A stretch of 64,000 nucleotides of DNA from Enterococcus sp. BWB1-3 (GTDB taxonomy: Bacteria; Bacillota; Bacilli; Lactobacillales; Enterococcaceae). The stretch lies in contig NZ_JADOEP010000010.1 in NCBI RefSeq assembly GCF_016745275.1, positions 59,605-123,604 of the forward strand, read 5' to 3'. Positions within the stretch are counted from its first letter, which is position 1, and each line of letters begins with the position of its first letter. This document shows positions 16,152 to 25,456 of the stretch, one piece after another. The notes beneath the pieces are model-generated. The model had not been told where the DNA came from. It saw only the letters and a list, made by a program, of their open reading frames with translations, and did no database searches. A program made the translations under genes and the position numbers.

Positions 16152-17405
16152 ATGGCTTATGAAGTCTTAATGCCGAAGCTGAGCTCCACCATGACTGATG
16201 GAACAATTACTGTCTGGCTGAAAAATGAAGGAGACACTGTAGAAGTCGGCGAAGCAATCTTTGAAGTAATGACGGATAAAATAGCGATTGAAGTGGAGGC
16301 CTATGAAGAAGGCATCCTGTTAAAACGATACATTGGTGACGGAGAAAGTGCACCGGTTAATTCGGTGATTGCCTATATTGGCGAAGCCGGAGAAAGCGTA
16401 CCGGAGGAGATGCCGAGAGTGAGCGGAGGCGAAAGATCGGCTGAAGAGGAAGAACCTTCTGCAGAGACACCAAAAATTGATAGTGAAGCAATGAAATCAG
16501 AAACGAGCCAGCCAACTGAAGGCAAAATCCGTGCCACTCCGGCAGCCCGCAGAGCGGCCAGAGAAAAAGGGGTGGATCTTAAAAATGTGATAGGCTCCGG
16601 ACCGAAAGGACGAATTCAGGCAGCAGATATCTCAGCGTATACGAAATTATCTTGTGAAACGAGTGCAAAAGTTGTTGGCGGACAACCAGTCTCAAGCACA
16701 GAAACCAGCCGCCTGATTCCATGGTGCGGCATGCGCAAGGTGATTGCGGAAAATATGCACCAAAGCACCTCCACGATTCCTCATGTCACCATGAGCGCTG
16801 AAGTCAATATGTCTGCCATGGTCAAGCTGAGAGAACAGCTGCTGCCGATGATTGAGGAACAGATAGACCAACGATTGTCCTATCTGGAGCTGATTATCAA
16901 AGCAACAACGATTGCCTTAAAGGCGTATCCGATGTTCAATGCCCATGGCACAGAAGAAGGCATTCGCCAGTTTGACGACGTGAATATGGGGGTGGCTGTG
17001 GCTCTTCCGGAGGGGCTGATTGTACCTGTGGTGAAGCAGGTAAACAGAATGGGGCTCAGCGAGCTGACCGCTTCTGTCAAAGATCTGACCGGTAAAGCCA
17101 GAGCCAGCCGACTGGCACCGGATGAACTGATCGGCGGTACATTTACCATCAGTTCACTGGGACGAAGCAGAGTCAAAGAATTTACTCCGATTATCAATGC
17201 GCCGGAAGCAGCGATTTTAGGCGTTGGCGGACTGTTTGAGAAGCTGTCCATAGATATGTACAATGACATGGAAAAAATTGAGCATGTCCCTACCTTGAAC
17301 CTGTGTCTGTCCTTTGACCACCGGGTGGCCGACGGTGCTCCGGCAGCTGCGTTTCTCAGCATGATTGCGGAGATTCTGGAGAACCCAATGCGCCTGTTGT
17401 TGTAG
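16152..17405 (+). CDS. acoC: Dihydrolipoamide acyltransferase (E2) with one lipoyl domain
   Basis: 417 residues. A single lipoyl domain carries the modified lysine at K43 (MTDKIAIEVEAYEEG). An acidic linker follows, then an E1/E3-binding domain (IRATPAARRAAREKGVDL, GSGPKGRIQ, about residues 118-160) and the catalytic domain ending with FDHRVADGAPAAAFL, which holds the active-site His and Asp. It moves the acyl group from E1 to CoA. The start follows GGGGAGG. It is 16 bases after E1 beta and 24 bases before the E3 gene. Confidence 0.88.
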   Translation: MAYEVLMPKLSSTMTDGTITVWLKNEGDTVEVGEAIFEVMTDKIAIEVEAYEEGILLKRYIGDGESAPVNSVIAYIGEAGESVPEEMPRVSGGERSAEEEEPSAETPKIDSEAMKSETSQPTEGKIRATPAARRAAREKGVDLKNVIGSGPKGRIQAADISAYTKLSCETSAKVVGGQPVSSTETSRLIPWCGMRKVIAENMHQSTSTIPHVTMSAEVNMSAMVKLREQLLPMIEEQIDQRLSYLELIIKATTIALKAYPMFNAHGTEEGIRQFDDVNMGVAVALPEGLIVPVVKQVNRMGLSELTASVKDLTGKARASRLAPDELIGGTFTISSLGRSRVKEFTPIINAPEAAILGVGGLFEKLSIDMYNDMEKIEHVPTLNLCLSFDHRVADGAPAAAFLSMIAEILENPMRLLL

Positions 17406-17429
17406 GCGGAACGGAAGGAGGAGCAGAAG

Positions 17430-18824
17430 ATGGCAAACAAGTTTGATACAGTGGTGATTGGAGCAGGACCGGGCGGCTATGTGGCCGCGATTCGTGCGGC
17501 ACAGCTGGGTCAGTCAGTAACCATTATTGAAGCGGAACAGATCGGCGGTGTCTGTCTCAATGTCGGATGTATTCCGTCAAAGGCGCTGATTACAGCCGGT
17601 CACCGTTATCAGGAAGCACAGCAGTCTGATTTTTTAGGGGTTAGAACCAAAGAGGTCGAACTGGATTTTGCAAAGATGCAGCAGTGGAAAGACCAAAAAG
17701 TGGTTAAACCTCTGACTTCCGGTATCGCCATGTTATTGAAAAAGAACAGAGTAAAAATTATTGAAGGACGGGCACAGTTTACATCCCCGACAACGCTGGA
17801 TATCCAAACAGCAAAAGGCTCAGAAACCATGACTTTTACACAGGCCATTATCGCCACTGGAAGCTCGCCGATTGAAATTAATGGATTTCCGTTTAGGAAT
17901 CGGGTAGTTGACTCTACCGGCGGTTTGAACCTGAAGGAGCTGCCGAAGAAGCTGATTGTGGTGGGCGGCGGCTATATCGGCTGTGAACTGGCTGGTGCCT
18001 ATGCCAATTTGGGAACAGAAGTCACCATAGTGGAAGGCAGCAGCAGTATCCTGCCGAATTTTGAAGCGGACATTCAGGAGCTGGTCTTGAAGCAGTTCAA
18101 GAAGAAAGGGGTGAAAGTCTACGTCAATGCCAAGGCGAAACAGGCAACGGCAGGCAAGGACCGGGTGACGGCTGAAATTGAGCTGTCTGACAACAAAATC
18201 AGGAAGCTGGCTGCCGATTACATCATGGTCACTGTCGGACGCAGACCGAACACTTCAGCACTTGGACTGGAAAAAGCCGGTATAAAAACGGATCAGAGGG
18301 GCTTAATCCCAGTGGATGCTCAATACCGTACCGTTCAGAAACAGATTTTTGCGATTGGGGATGTGGTGGAAGGTCCGGCATTGGCACATAAAGCCAGTTA
18401 TGAAGGGAAAGTGGCGGCAGAAGTAATTGCCGGCAAGAATGTGGTGAAGGATTATCAAGTGATTCCGGCTATCTGTTTTACCGATCCGGAAGTGGCAGCG
18501 GTAGGCTATACTGTAAAAGAGGCAGAGGCAGCCGGGAAACAGGCGAAGACCGCCATGTTCCCGATGCAGGCCAATGGTCGGGCGCTTTCGCTGAATGCCA
18601 CAGGAGGGTTTGTCCGTATTGTGTATGAAGAAGGCAGCGAGCTGATTCTGGGTGCCCAGATTGTAGGGGTGAATGCCAGTGATCTGATTGCAGAGCTTAC
18701 CCTGGCGATTGAATCCTACCTGACACTGGAGGATATCGCATTGACCATTCATGGTCATCCAACCTTATCAGAAACGATCATGGATGCCTGTGAAGTTGGG
18801 CTGGGGTTGCCGATCCATATGTAG
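17430..18824 (+). CDS. lpdA: Dihydrolipoamide dehydrogenase (E3)
   Basis: 464 residues. FAD-binding motif VVIGAGPGGYVAAIRAAQLG at the N-terminus, redox-active disulfide C42/C47 in GGVCLNVGCIPSKAL, NAD-binding motif VVGGGYIGCELAGAYANLG (about residues 175-193), and the dimer-interface HGHPTLSETIMDA that supplies the catalytic His and Glu. It reoxidises the lipoyl groups of the E2 at 16152 and makes NADH. It is the last gene of the four-gene operon, and a terminator lies 168 bases downstream. Confidence 0.93.
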   Translation: MANKFDTVVIGAGPGGYVAAIRAAQLGQSVTIIEAEQIGGVCLNVGCIPSKALITAGHRYQEAQQSDFLGVRTKEVELDFAKMQQWKDQKVVKPLTSGIAMLLKKNRVKIIEGRAQFTSPTTLDIQTAKGSETMTFTQAIIATGSSPIEINGFPFRNRVVDSTGGLNLKELPKKLIVVGGGYIGCELAGAYANLGTEVTIVEGSSSILPNFEADIQELVLKQFKKKGVKVYVNAKAKQATAGKDRVTAEIELSDNKIRKLAADYIMVTVGRRPNTSALGLEKAGIKTDQRGLIPVDAQYRTVQKQIFAIGDVVEGPALAHKASYEGKVAAEVIAGKNVVKDYQVIPAICFTDPEVAAVGYTVKEAEAAGKQAKTAMFPMQANGRALSLNATGGFVRIVYEEGSELILGAQIVGVNASDLIAELTLAIESYLTLEDIALTIHGHPTLSETIMDACEVGLGLPIHM

Positions 18825-18991
18825 CAGGAGATAATAGAAGAAACAGATTATTCATTGAATCATTAAGTAGTGGAGACAAAAGGCAGACTGTCGTTGACTA
18901 TTTCACAAAATAAGAACGAATAAGCAGTTTACTGTTGCTTTGATGATGTTATGGATAAACTCTGTGCAAAAACTGAACAATATAAATATAT

Positions 18992-19031
18992 GACGATAAT
19001 TTTGCTTGAAACGGCAAGATTATCGTTTTTT
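18992..19031 (+). terminator. Terminator of the 2-oxo dehydrogenase operon
   Basis: ACGATAATTTTGC pairs with GCAAGATTATCGT (one G-U) around TTGAAACG, followed by TTTTT. Confidence 0.8.
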
Positions 19032-19237
19032 ATAGTGAATACAAGCAGCTGAGTTGTAACTGAGCTTTTTCAGCATAAATACTCTTGAAAAATATGAAAA
19101 GTATTTTCCAATACTTTATATCAGAATCTGTCTATCAAAAATATTTTTATTGTATGACAGTTATAATCGGGCAATCATACATATACATAGGGTGAGTAAA
19201 TAGAGATAATTCAGTAATATTCTGACCAAATTATAAA

Positions 19238-19431
19238 TTACATTTCTTTCTGATATTTTTCTTTCCGAGTTTCCATACTCCTTATTAAAGGAATAAACTC
19301 AGATCAAGATCACTCAGACGATAGTCTGTTTTAGGCGGAACCGCAGTATAAATGGTACGAGTACTCTGTTGATCTTCCTGCAGCTGTTCATGTTGTGCAG
19401 TCAGCTAGCGATATAAATAGGAATAGCTGAA
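19238..19431 (-). pseudogene. HxlR-type transcriptional regulator, decayed
   Basis: On the minus strand one frame reads R-stop-LTAQHEQLQEDQQSTRTIY, then AVPPKTDYRLSDLDLSLF and a stop. After a frameshift near 19285 the tail PLIRSMETRKEKYQKEM-stop continues. These three parts line up with the end of HxlR regulators (LT-Q-L-ELEEDGLI-R, then VPP-V-Y-LT-LG-SL). The recognition helix is gone. It is a relic. Confidence 0.6.
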
Positions 19432-19532
19432 TGATTGCGCTTTTGGCTGCCGGTGAGCTGTCCACTTTTAAATTTTCTGAGCAGCCTGTAAGTACTGCTG
19501 AGAAAATGATTAATGCAAACTTTTTTAATTAG
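19431..19532 (+). pseudogene. Possible tail of an NAD(P)-binding oxidoreductase
   Basis: A 33-codon stretch reading MIALLAAGELSTFKFSEQPV through AEKMINANFFN then TAG. The AAGEL motif followed by a spaced P and a short amphipathic tail is reminiscent of NmrA/SDR quinone reductases, which are often divergent from HxlR genes as here. The evidence is thin. Confidence 0.3.
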
Positions 19533-20122
19533 ATTCCATCTCTTCTGTTAAAATAAGGTTCTTTTGACAGCGTAACAAAAGGAATTTCAAATTACCATAA
19601 AGCTTTTTTTGAATTAATTTTCGTTTTTAAGGTTAGTTTAAGCTAGAAGGATTATTCTATAGTCAACCCAATAACCAAGCTTTTTCATTTAATACTTTCC
19701 TATCCCTGTCTTATTAATGAGGCAGGGTGTTTTTTTGTCCAGGAACAAAGAGCAGCGATACTCTATCCAGTTTTACAGATTAAATAAAATTGGTGAAAGG
19801 TCAAAATATACAAGTATTTCCCGCCTGCTGATTAACTGTTTTTAAATCAATAGAAAGTAATGGATTTCATTTTTTTAAATAAATTTCCCTTCTGTATATC
19901 CCGTAAAAAAGCAAGATTATAAATGAAGTCGATCAGGAAGTTACTCAGAAACCGTATTGACCCAATCAACGAACGTACGAACAGCTAAGGTAATCTGATA
20001 ATACTTTGACTTTGAAAAGAAAACATTGCTGATACATGATTCTGTTAAACACTTCCAAAGCACCTCATTTTTGGTTAATTGCAGGGTGTAAGACGACAGA
20101 AACAGCAGCCGAATTGAGAATT
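19533..20122. other. Intergenic region without intact genes
   Basis: Part of a ~1.7-kb gene-free stretch (18825-20519). Beyond the terminator at 19704-19736 I see only AT-rich sequence with short broken frames; it looks like old, decayed coding DNA. Confidence 0.4.
19704..19736 (+). terminator. Terminator-like hairpin in decayed region
   Basis: CCCTGTCTTA pairs with TGAGGCAGGG (two G-U pairs) around TTAA, followed by TGTTTTTTT. Confidence 0.6.
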
Positions 20123-20200
20123 AGCCAGAAGAAAGGGGGGGATAATTGTCATGGTGTACTCGGGTATTATCCAGTACCTTGACAATTTTTTCTTCTGGCT
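20123..20200. other. Long imperfect hairpin of unknown role
   Basis: AGCCAGAAGAAA...ATTGTCA (20123-20151) is the inverse of TGACAATTTTTTCTTCTGGCT (20180-20200), interrupted by a run of seven G. Inside the loop GGT(GT)ACT faces AGTACC, giving a second stem. It could be an RNA structure or the ends of a small mobile element. Confidence 0.45.
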
Positions 20201-20519
20201 GGATAGTTAGGACTATTTCCAAAAAAGTCAGAAAAACAGTGATACTACCTCATTTTTCTTCAAGTGTATCATGAATAGCAAATCGATAAATTTTTAACTA
20301 ATACTTCACTTAATATATATAATTGGTTCTCTGCTGATTTTTCCATAAAAATATCTCTAACAGTTCCAATTCATTTTCATTTGTTTTTCTTGAATAATTA
20401 CAAACTTATCTATTTGTTGAAAAATTCAGGGAAATGGCTGAAAAAACGAGGTTTATCTTCGATTTTGTTTTGTGACAATGATAGACTGTAAGTATATGAA
20501 ATTGTTTGAAGGAGTTGAA

Positions 20520-21902
20520 ATGATGGGCGCTGTCAAATCAGTATTTACAAAACTTTATCCGGGGATTCCTTTTGTTCTTGTTAATACGGTTTCCTTTATT
20601 CCCTATTTGGTGTTTTTAAATATGCACACTGGAGCAGGGTGGGAAGGTATTCTCCCCTTTGTACTGTTTTACACTGTTAGAATAGCGGGTATTTTTTTAT
20701 TAAAAAGCTTTCGATTAGCTCTGACAACACTCCACATTTTTATTCTTTCTTTGATTGTCGGTGCTCTGGGAGGCATCTTTGGTATTTTGGGAGAGTGGTG
20801 GTATCCTTGCTATCTTCTTTCTGCAGTACTGATTGGTTTGAGTGCAGCCTGGCTTCCTCCAACCAATACCACTATTAAATATCAGCGGAAAGAACTGAAG
20901 GTAAAAAAGGAAAAGACCAGCTTGATGACGCTTGTTTTTATGATTGTGCTTATCGGTATCTTTATCGGTTCTCTGACTGCGAATTTTCCTGCCAGGAATC
21001 TGGTTATTTTTACAGAGTACACGCTGCTGTATCTTGCAGCTTTATTTAAAATGAACAGCTATCCGGTTCAAGACAGACGCATGGATAAAATGGATGAGCA
21101 GACTTTTTTTATGAAGGAATTTCTATTGTTTCTGGTTTATTTTATTCTGCTGATTATTGTCCGTTTGGCACGTGCTCTATTTGATTCGCATTATCTGTCT
21201 ATTGCAGTCATTGGCTTTTCTGCCTGTCTGATTGTTGCATCCTGGTATATCAGTACAGTTCACCGAAACTGGAAGCTGCCTATATGGCTCAACCTGCTGG
21301 TTTTTATTAATGGAATGAGCGTTAATTTTATTTTACTTTTCGGAACATTTTATACAGCATTTTATTTTGGAAACAATAAAATTGCCTTGTATTTGTATAC
21401 GCCATATATTCTGGGAATTTTAGCATCTAAATTACTGATGAAATATATTTATCATTTATTTTTAAAATTAGACAGAGAGCTTATTCATATTTTTGGACTG
21501 ATTTTTTCTTTAATATTACTGATGTTCCGTGCAATTTTTCCGATAGGTGTCTTTATTTTCAGTATGTTTATAAGCGCTGCCAGCACGTATTTAAATCAGG
21601 TATATGCTGAAAGCAGCGAACTCCCTAAGGACCAGCGGATTATTATCCGTTATGCTGCTCAGTCAAAAGGAAGTATTGTTCACCAGTTTCTAATTATGGG
21701 TGGACTGTGGATCATGGCAAAAGGATCAGGTATTTCAATTAATACGATACTGCAGATTACCGGATATAGGGAAGGTAATCCTCAGATATTACACATTATT
21801 GATGCAATTCATTATCTCAGTATCGGCATTTTGCTGTATCTCCTGTTTTTTATCCTATATGAACGTTTGTTTAAAAATAGAAAGCTGACTATTGAAAAAT
21901 AA
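20520..21902 (+). CDS. Polytopic membrane protein, transporter-like
   Basis: 460 residues from ATG 20520 (AAGGAG at 20509-20514; ATG 20523 fits equally). About 12 hydrophobic segments cover nearly the whole protein, in two halves separated by a short basic loop near residues 130-140 (YQRKELKVKKEKT). The fold pattern is like a major-facilitator transporter, but I see no family signature. The gene stands alone after a long gene-free stretch and before dut. Confidence 0.55.
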   Translation: MMGAVKSVFTKLYPGIPFVLVNTVSFIPYLVFLNMHTGAGWEGILPFVLFYTVRIAGIFLLKSFRLALTTLHIFILSLIVGALGGIFGILGEWWYPCYLLSAVLIGLSAAWLPPTNTTIKYQRKELKVKKEKTSLMTLVFMIVLIGIFIGSLTANFPARNLVIFTEYTLLYLAALFKMNSYPVQDRRMDKMDEQTFFMKEFLLFLVYFILLIIVRLARALFDSHYLSIAVIGFSACLIVASWYISTVHRNWKLPIWLNLLVFINGMSVNFILLFGTFYTAFYFGNNKIALYLYTPYILGILASKLLMKYIYHLFLKLDRELIHIFGLIFSLILLMFRAIFPIGVFIFSMFISAASTYLNQVYAESSELPKDQRIIIRYAAQSKGSIVHQFLIMGGLWIMAKGSGISINTILQITGYREGNPQILHIIDAIHYLSIGILLYLLFFILYERLFKNRKLTIEK

Positions 21903-22062
21903 TTATCAGGTATTTTTATGTAAGTATTTGACAACACCGCACTGAAATTTTTCTCTAAGAGGAAAGAATGAATTAACATACACAAATCATCCAAAAAATA
22001 ACGTATTATAAAGCAAGTATGTTAAAATAAACATAGGTTATAAAAAACAGAGGAGAGCTTAG

Positions 22063-22539
22063 ATGAAACAACGAGGTTTTGAAATTATTTCAGATTATGA
22101 AGATCAGCAAATTACTCTTCCCCAAAGGGCAACAAGCGGTGCAGCAGGCTATGATTTTGAAGCGGCTGAAACTATCGTAATACCCAGTATTTGGGCGCAA
22201 AAAGAAAAAGGGGAGACTCCAAAGCCAACTTTGATAAAGACAGGGATCAAGGTGTATATGGCGAAGAATGAATATCTGGAGTTAGTCAGCCGCTCCTCAA
22301 ATCCGCTGAAGCGATTTCTGATGCTTGCAAACGGTGTGGGTGTGATTGACAGTGATTATTATAACAACGAAGGAAATGAAGGACATATTATGTTCCAGTT
22401 CCTGAATTTTGGCTATGAAGAAGTAACGATAGAAAAAGGGGAAAGAATCGGTCAGGGAATTTTTAAAGCGTTTCTTTTATCAGATACAGATGATGTGGAG
22501 GCGGAAAGAACCGGAGGATTTGGTTCTTCAGGCCAATGA
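22063..22539 (+). CDS. dut: dUTP diphosphatase
   Basis: 158 residues with AGGAGAG upstream. All five trimeric dUTPase motifs are visible: SGAAGYDFEAAE, SRSSNPLKRF, GVIDSDYYNNEGNEG, KGERIGQGIF and the glycine-rich RTGGFGSSGQ tail. It hydrolyses dUTP to dUMP, which keeps uracil out of DNA and feeds thymidylate synthesis. The spacing between motifs 1 and 2 is longer than in the shortest family members (insertion around VIPSIWAQKEKGETPKP). Its place before radA agrees with enterococcal gene order. Confidence 0.93.
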   Translation: MKQRGFEIISDYEDQQITLPQRATSGAAGYDFEAAETIVIPSIWAQKEKGETPKPTLIKTGIKVYMAKNEYLELVSRSSNPLKRFLMLANGVGVIDSDYYNNEGNEGHIMFQFLNFGYEEVTIEKGERIGQGIFKAFLLSDTDDVEAERTGGFGSSGQ

Positions 22540-22666
22540 TTGCTTAAAATCTGATTAAACTTCTTTATTGATAATAAGAAGTCTTAGTGTAAACAGACCA
22601 GAGTGTGATAAAATACTAACAGTTAATACAACAACAAATTATAAGATTTGAGTAGGGAGCTGCAGC

Positions 22667-24037
22667 ATGGCAAAAAAAGCAAAAGTTCAATTTGAATGTC
22701 AGACTTGCGGCTACATTTCTCCCAAATATCTAGGACGCTGTCCAAATTGCGGGCAATGGAATTCAATGGTGGAAGTGACTCTTCAGGATACAACAGACCG
22801 GCGTGTCAGAGTCAGTTTGACTGGAAAGAAAACTCAGCCTCAACTGCTGACAGAAGTCATTCCCAGAAAAGAACCCAGAGTAGCAACAAAGCTGGCAGAA
22901 TTGAACCGGGTGCTGGGCGGCGGTGTCGTTCCGGGATCGCTGGTACTGATCGGTGGAGATCCGGGCATCGGAAAATCCACATTGCTTCTTCAAGTTTCTC
23001 AGCAGCTGACAGAAGTCGGCGGAAAAGTGCTGTATGTTTCCGGAGAAGAGAGTGCAGAACAGATCAAGCTGCGCGCGGAGCGTCTGGGTACGTCCAATCT
23101 TGATTTCTATTTATATGCTGAAACAGATATGCAGGAAATTTCCCGTGCGATCGAAAAACTTGAACCGGATTATGTCATTATTGATTCTATTCAGACGATG
23201 ACTCAGCCGGATGTTACAAGTGTTGCAGGCAGCGTCAGTCAGGTGCGCGAAACAACAGCTGAACTGCTGAAACTCGCAAAGACTAACGGAATTGCTATTT
23301 TTATTGTCGGTCATGTGACGAAGGAGGGTTCGATTGCAGGACCTCGTATGCTGGAGCACATGGTTGATACTGTATTGTATTTTGAAGGAGATAAGCATCA
23401 TACCTTCAGAATTTTACGTGCAGTCAAAAACCGGTTTGGTTCAACCAATGAAATCGGTATTTTTGAAATGCGGGAACATGGACTGGAAGAGGTGGCAAAT
23501 CCTTCACAGGTATTTTTAGAAGAACGACTTGATGGCGCAACAGGATCTGCCATAGTCGTAGCCATGGAAGGCAGCCGTCCGATTCTGGTAGAGGTTCAGG
23601 CACTGGTTACTCCGACAGTTTTTGGGAATGCCAAGCGAACGACAACCGGTCTTGATTTTAACCGTGTATCGCTGATTATGGCGGTACTTGAGAAAAGAGC
23701 TGGTCTGCTGCTTCAGAATCAAGATGCTTATCTGAAAGCAGCCGGAGGTGTGAAGCTGAATGAACCAGCCATTGATTTGGCAGTAGCTGTCAGTATTTCC
23801 TCCAGCTATAAAGAAAAGGGAACGAAGCCGACAGAGTGCTTTATCGGAGAAATTGGTTTGACAGGTGAAGTTCGGCGGGTGAACAGCATTGAACAACGAG
23901 TAAGAGAAGCAGCCAAGCTTGGCTTCACGCGAATCTATCTCCCCAAGAATAATCTGGGGGGCTGGGAACCACCTAAAGAAATTGAAGTAATCGGTGTTTC
24001 AACGCTTGGAGAAACACTGAAAAAAGTTTTTCAGTAA
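22667..24037 (+). CDS. radA: DNA repair/recombination ATPase RadA (Sms)
   Basis: 456 residues, usual length. An N-terminal four-cysteine zinc finger ([14 protein letters not shown]), a RecA-like ATPase with Walker [11 protein letters not shown] (about residues 95-104), the KNRFG motif and a C-terminal Lon-protease-like domain ([16 protein letters not shown]). RadA promotes branch migration during recombination. The ATG follows AGGGAGC. Confidence 0.95.
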   Translation: MAKKAKVQFECQTCGYISPKYLGRCPNCGQWNSMVEVTLQDTTDRRVRVSLTGKKTQPQLLTEVIPRKEPRVATKLAELNRVLGGGVVPGSLVLIGGDPGIGKSTLLLQVSQQLTEVGGKVLYVSGEESAEQIKLRAERLGTSNLDFYLYAETDMQEISRAIEKLEPDYVIIDSIQTMTQPDVTSVAGSVSQVRETTAELLKLAKTNGIAIFIVGHVTKEGSIAGPRMLEHMVDTVLYFEGDKHHTFRILRAVKNRFGSTNEIGIFEMREHGLEEVANPSQVFLEERLDGATGSAIVVAMEGSRPILVEVQALVTPTVFGNAKRTTTGLDFNRVSLIMAVLEKRAGLLLQNQDAYLKAAGGVKLNEPAIDLAVAVSISSSYKEKGTKPTECFIGEIGLTGEVRRVNSIEQRVREAAKLGFTRIYLPKNNLGGWEPPKEIEVIGVSTLGETLKKVFQ

Positions 24038-24038
24038 A

Positions 24039-24137
24039 CTAAAAAGTATGGCAGGACTGATTTATTGTAAGTTCACAATAGCTGCTCAGATGTCTTATCA
24101 AAATGAAAACTGACAGTCCGCCGCCATACTTTTTAAT
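24039..24137 (+). terminator. Long terminator hairpin after radA
   Basis: AAAAAGTATGGC pairs with GCCATACTTTTT, extended by AGGACTG/CAGTCC, with ~60 bases between. It is followed by T-rich sequence. Confidence 0.6.
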
Positions 24138-24241
24138 AGATAGTAACAGCGGCAGGATGTCGAATCTTTTTAATCTATTTTTATGTTTAAGAAAAAATAA
24201 CGAGACAAGGTGTTCGGCTGTCAGTGATGGTATATTATTTT

Positions 24242-24269
24242 GACTGGACCATTGTATCCAGTCGTTTTT
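24242..24269 (+). terminator. Small terminator or attenuator before the PIN/TRAM gene
   Basis: GACTGGA and TCCAGTC flank an 8-base loop and are followed by GTTTTT. Lying 42 bases before the next start, it could attenuate that gene. Confidence 0.5.
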
Positions 24270-24310
24270 AACAAATAATCAAAAATAAAATTTGAGAATA
24301 GGAGAGTACT

Positions 24311-25453
24311 ATGCAAAAACGTGTAATCTCTGTCTTGATGGTTGTTGTTGGAGCCAGCTTGGGAATATCATTATTTCCTATAGCTTGGAAGATGACAAAT
24401 CAAGCGGATAATAAATGGCTGAACAATAATTTTACTAACAGTCTGATCGGTGCAATTATTTTCTTTATTTTATCTTTACTGTTAACAAAATACATTATTT
24501 CAGCAGTTAAAAGAATTGAAAAATCTTTAAATGAGGTAAGTCTGACCTTTCTTCTATTTGGAAGTGTCGGAGCGATTTTAGGCTTAACGCTCGGTGTGAT
24601 TATTTCCATCCCAATGTACAACTTGGATATTCCTGTAGTGAACAGTCTGGTCCCTATTTTAGTTATGATTATGCTGGGTTATCTGGGCTTTCGAATGGGA
24701 ACTACCAGAATTGAGGAGTGGAAAAAAATCTTTACCAGCAGACAAAAGAAACCGTTGCCGGAAAATGAAGGACAGATGCTGGAGCGTAAGGTGGAGGATC
24801 ATTTTCACAAATATAAAATTTTGGATACAAGCGTAATTATTGATGGTCGAATTTATGATATCACCAAAACCGGATTCCTGGAAGGCGTTATTTTAATTCC
24901 TAACTTTGTTTTATATGAGCTTCAATATATTGCTGATTCTGGCGACAGCTTGAAGCGGGTACGCGGACGACGCGGGCTGGATATTCTGAATGCCCTTCAA
25001 AAAGAAGAAGGAATTTCTGTGGAAATGTACGATGGAGATTTTGAGGATATTGCAGAAGTAGACAGTAAACTGATTAAGCTGGCAAAGCTTTTAGATGGTG
25101 TCGTTGTAACTAATGACTATAATTTAAATAAAGTCTCTGAATTTCAAAATGTTCCGGTTCTGAATATCAATGAGCTGGCAAATGCTGTGAAGCCGGTAGT
25201 GATTCCAGGAGAAACAATGAACGTAATGGTTGTCAAAGCCGGAACAGAGCGGCAGCAGGGGGTGGCTTATCTTGACGATGGCACCATGGTTGTTGTTGAG
25301 GACGGGCAGCATTATATGAATGAGCATATTCAGGTCGTTGTGACCAGCGCTCTTCAGACAGCTGCTGGACGGATGATTTTTGCCAAACCTGCACATTCAG
25401 GCAGAGGAATTGATGAAAATAAGGGTTCCTATCAGGCAAATGAAAAGAAGTAG
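24311..25453 (+). CDS. yacL: PIN and TRAM domain membrane protein (YacL type)
   Basis: 380 residues. Four N-terminal membrane spans (about residues 5-125) are followed by a PIN nuclease domain beginning YKILDTSVIIDGRIYDI, with acidic residues continuing to VVTNDYNLNKVSEF, and a C-terminal TRAM domain (MNVMVVKAGTERQQGVAYL). PIN domains are metal-dependent RNases; YacL proteins are membrane-tethered members whose target is not known. It lies between radA and ispD, the standard Bacilli order. Confidence 0.88.
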   Translation: MQKRVISVLMVVVGASLGISLFPIAWKMTNQADNKWLNNNFTNSLIGAIIFFILSLLLTKYIISAVKRIEKSLNEVSLTFLLFGSVGAILGLTLGVIISIPMYNLDIPVVNSLVPILVMIMLGYLGFRMGTTRIEEWKKIFTSRQKKPLPENEGQMLERKVEDHFHKYKILDTSVIIDGRIYDITKTGFLEGVILIPNFVLYELQYIADSGDSLKRVRGRRGLDILNALQKEEGISVEMYDGDFEDIAEVDSKLIKLAKLLDGVVVTNDYNLNKVSEFQNVPVLNINELANAVKPVVIPGETMNVMVVKAGTERQQGVAYLDDGTMVVVEDGQHYMNEHIQVVVTSALQTAAGRMIFAKPAHSGRGIDENKGSYQANEKK

Positions 25454-25456
25454 ATT

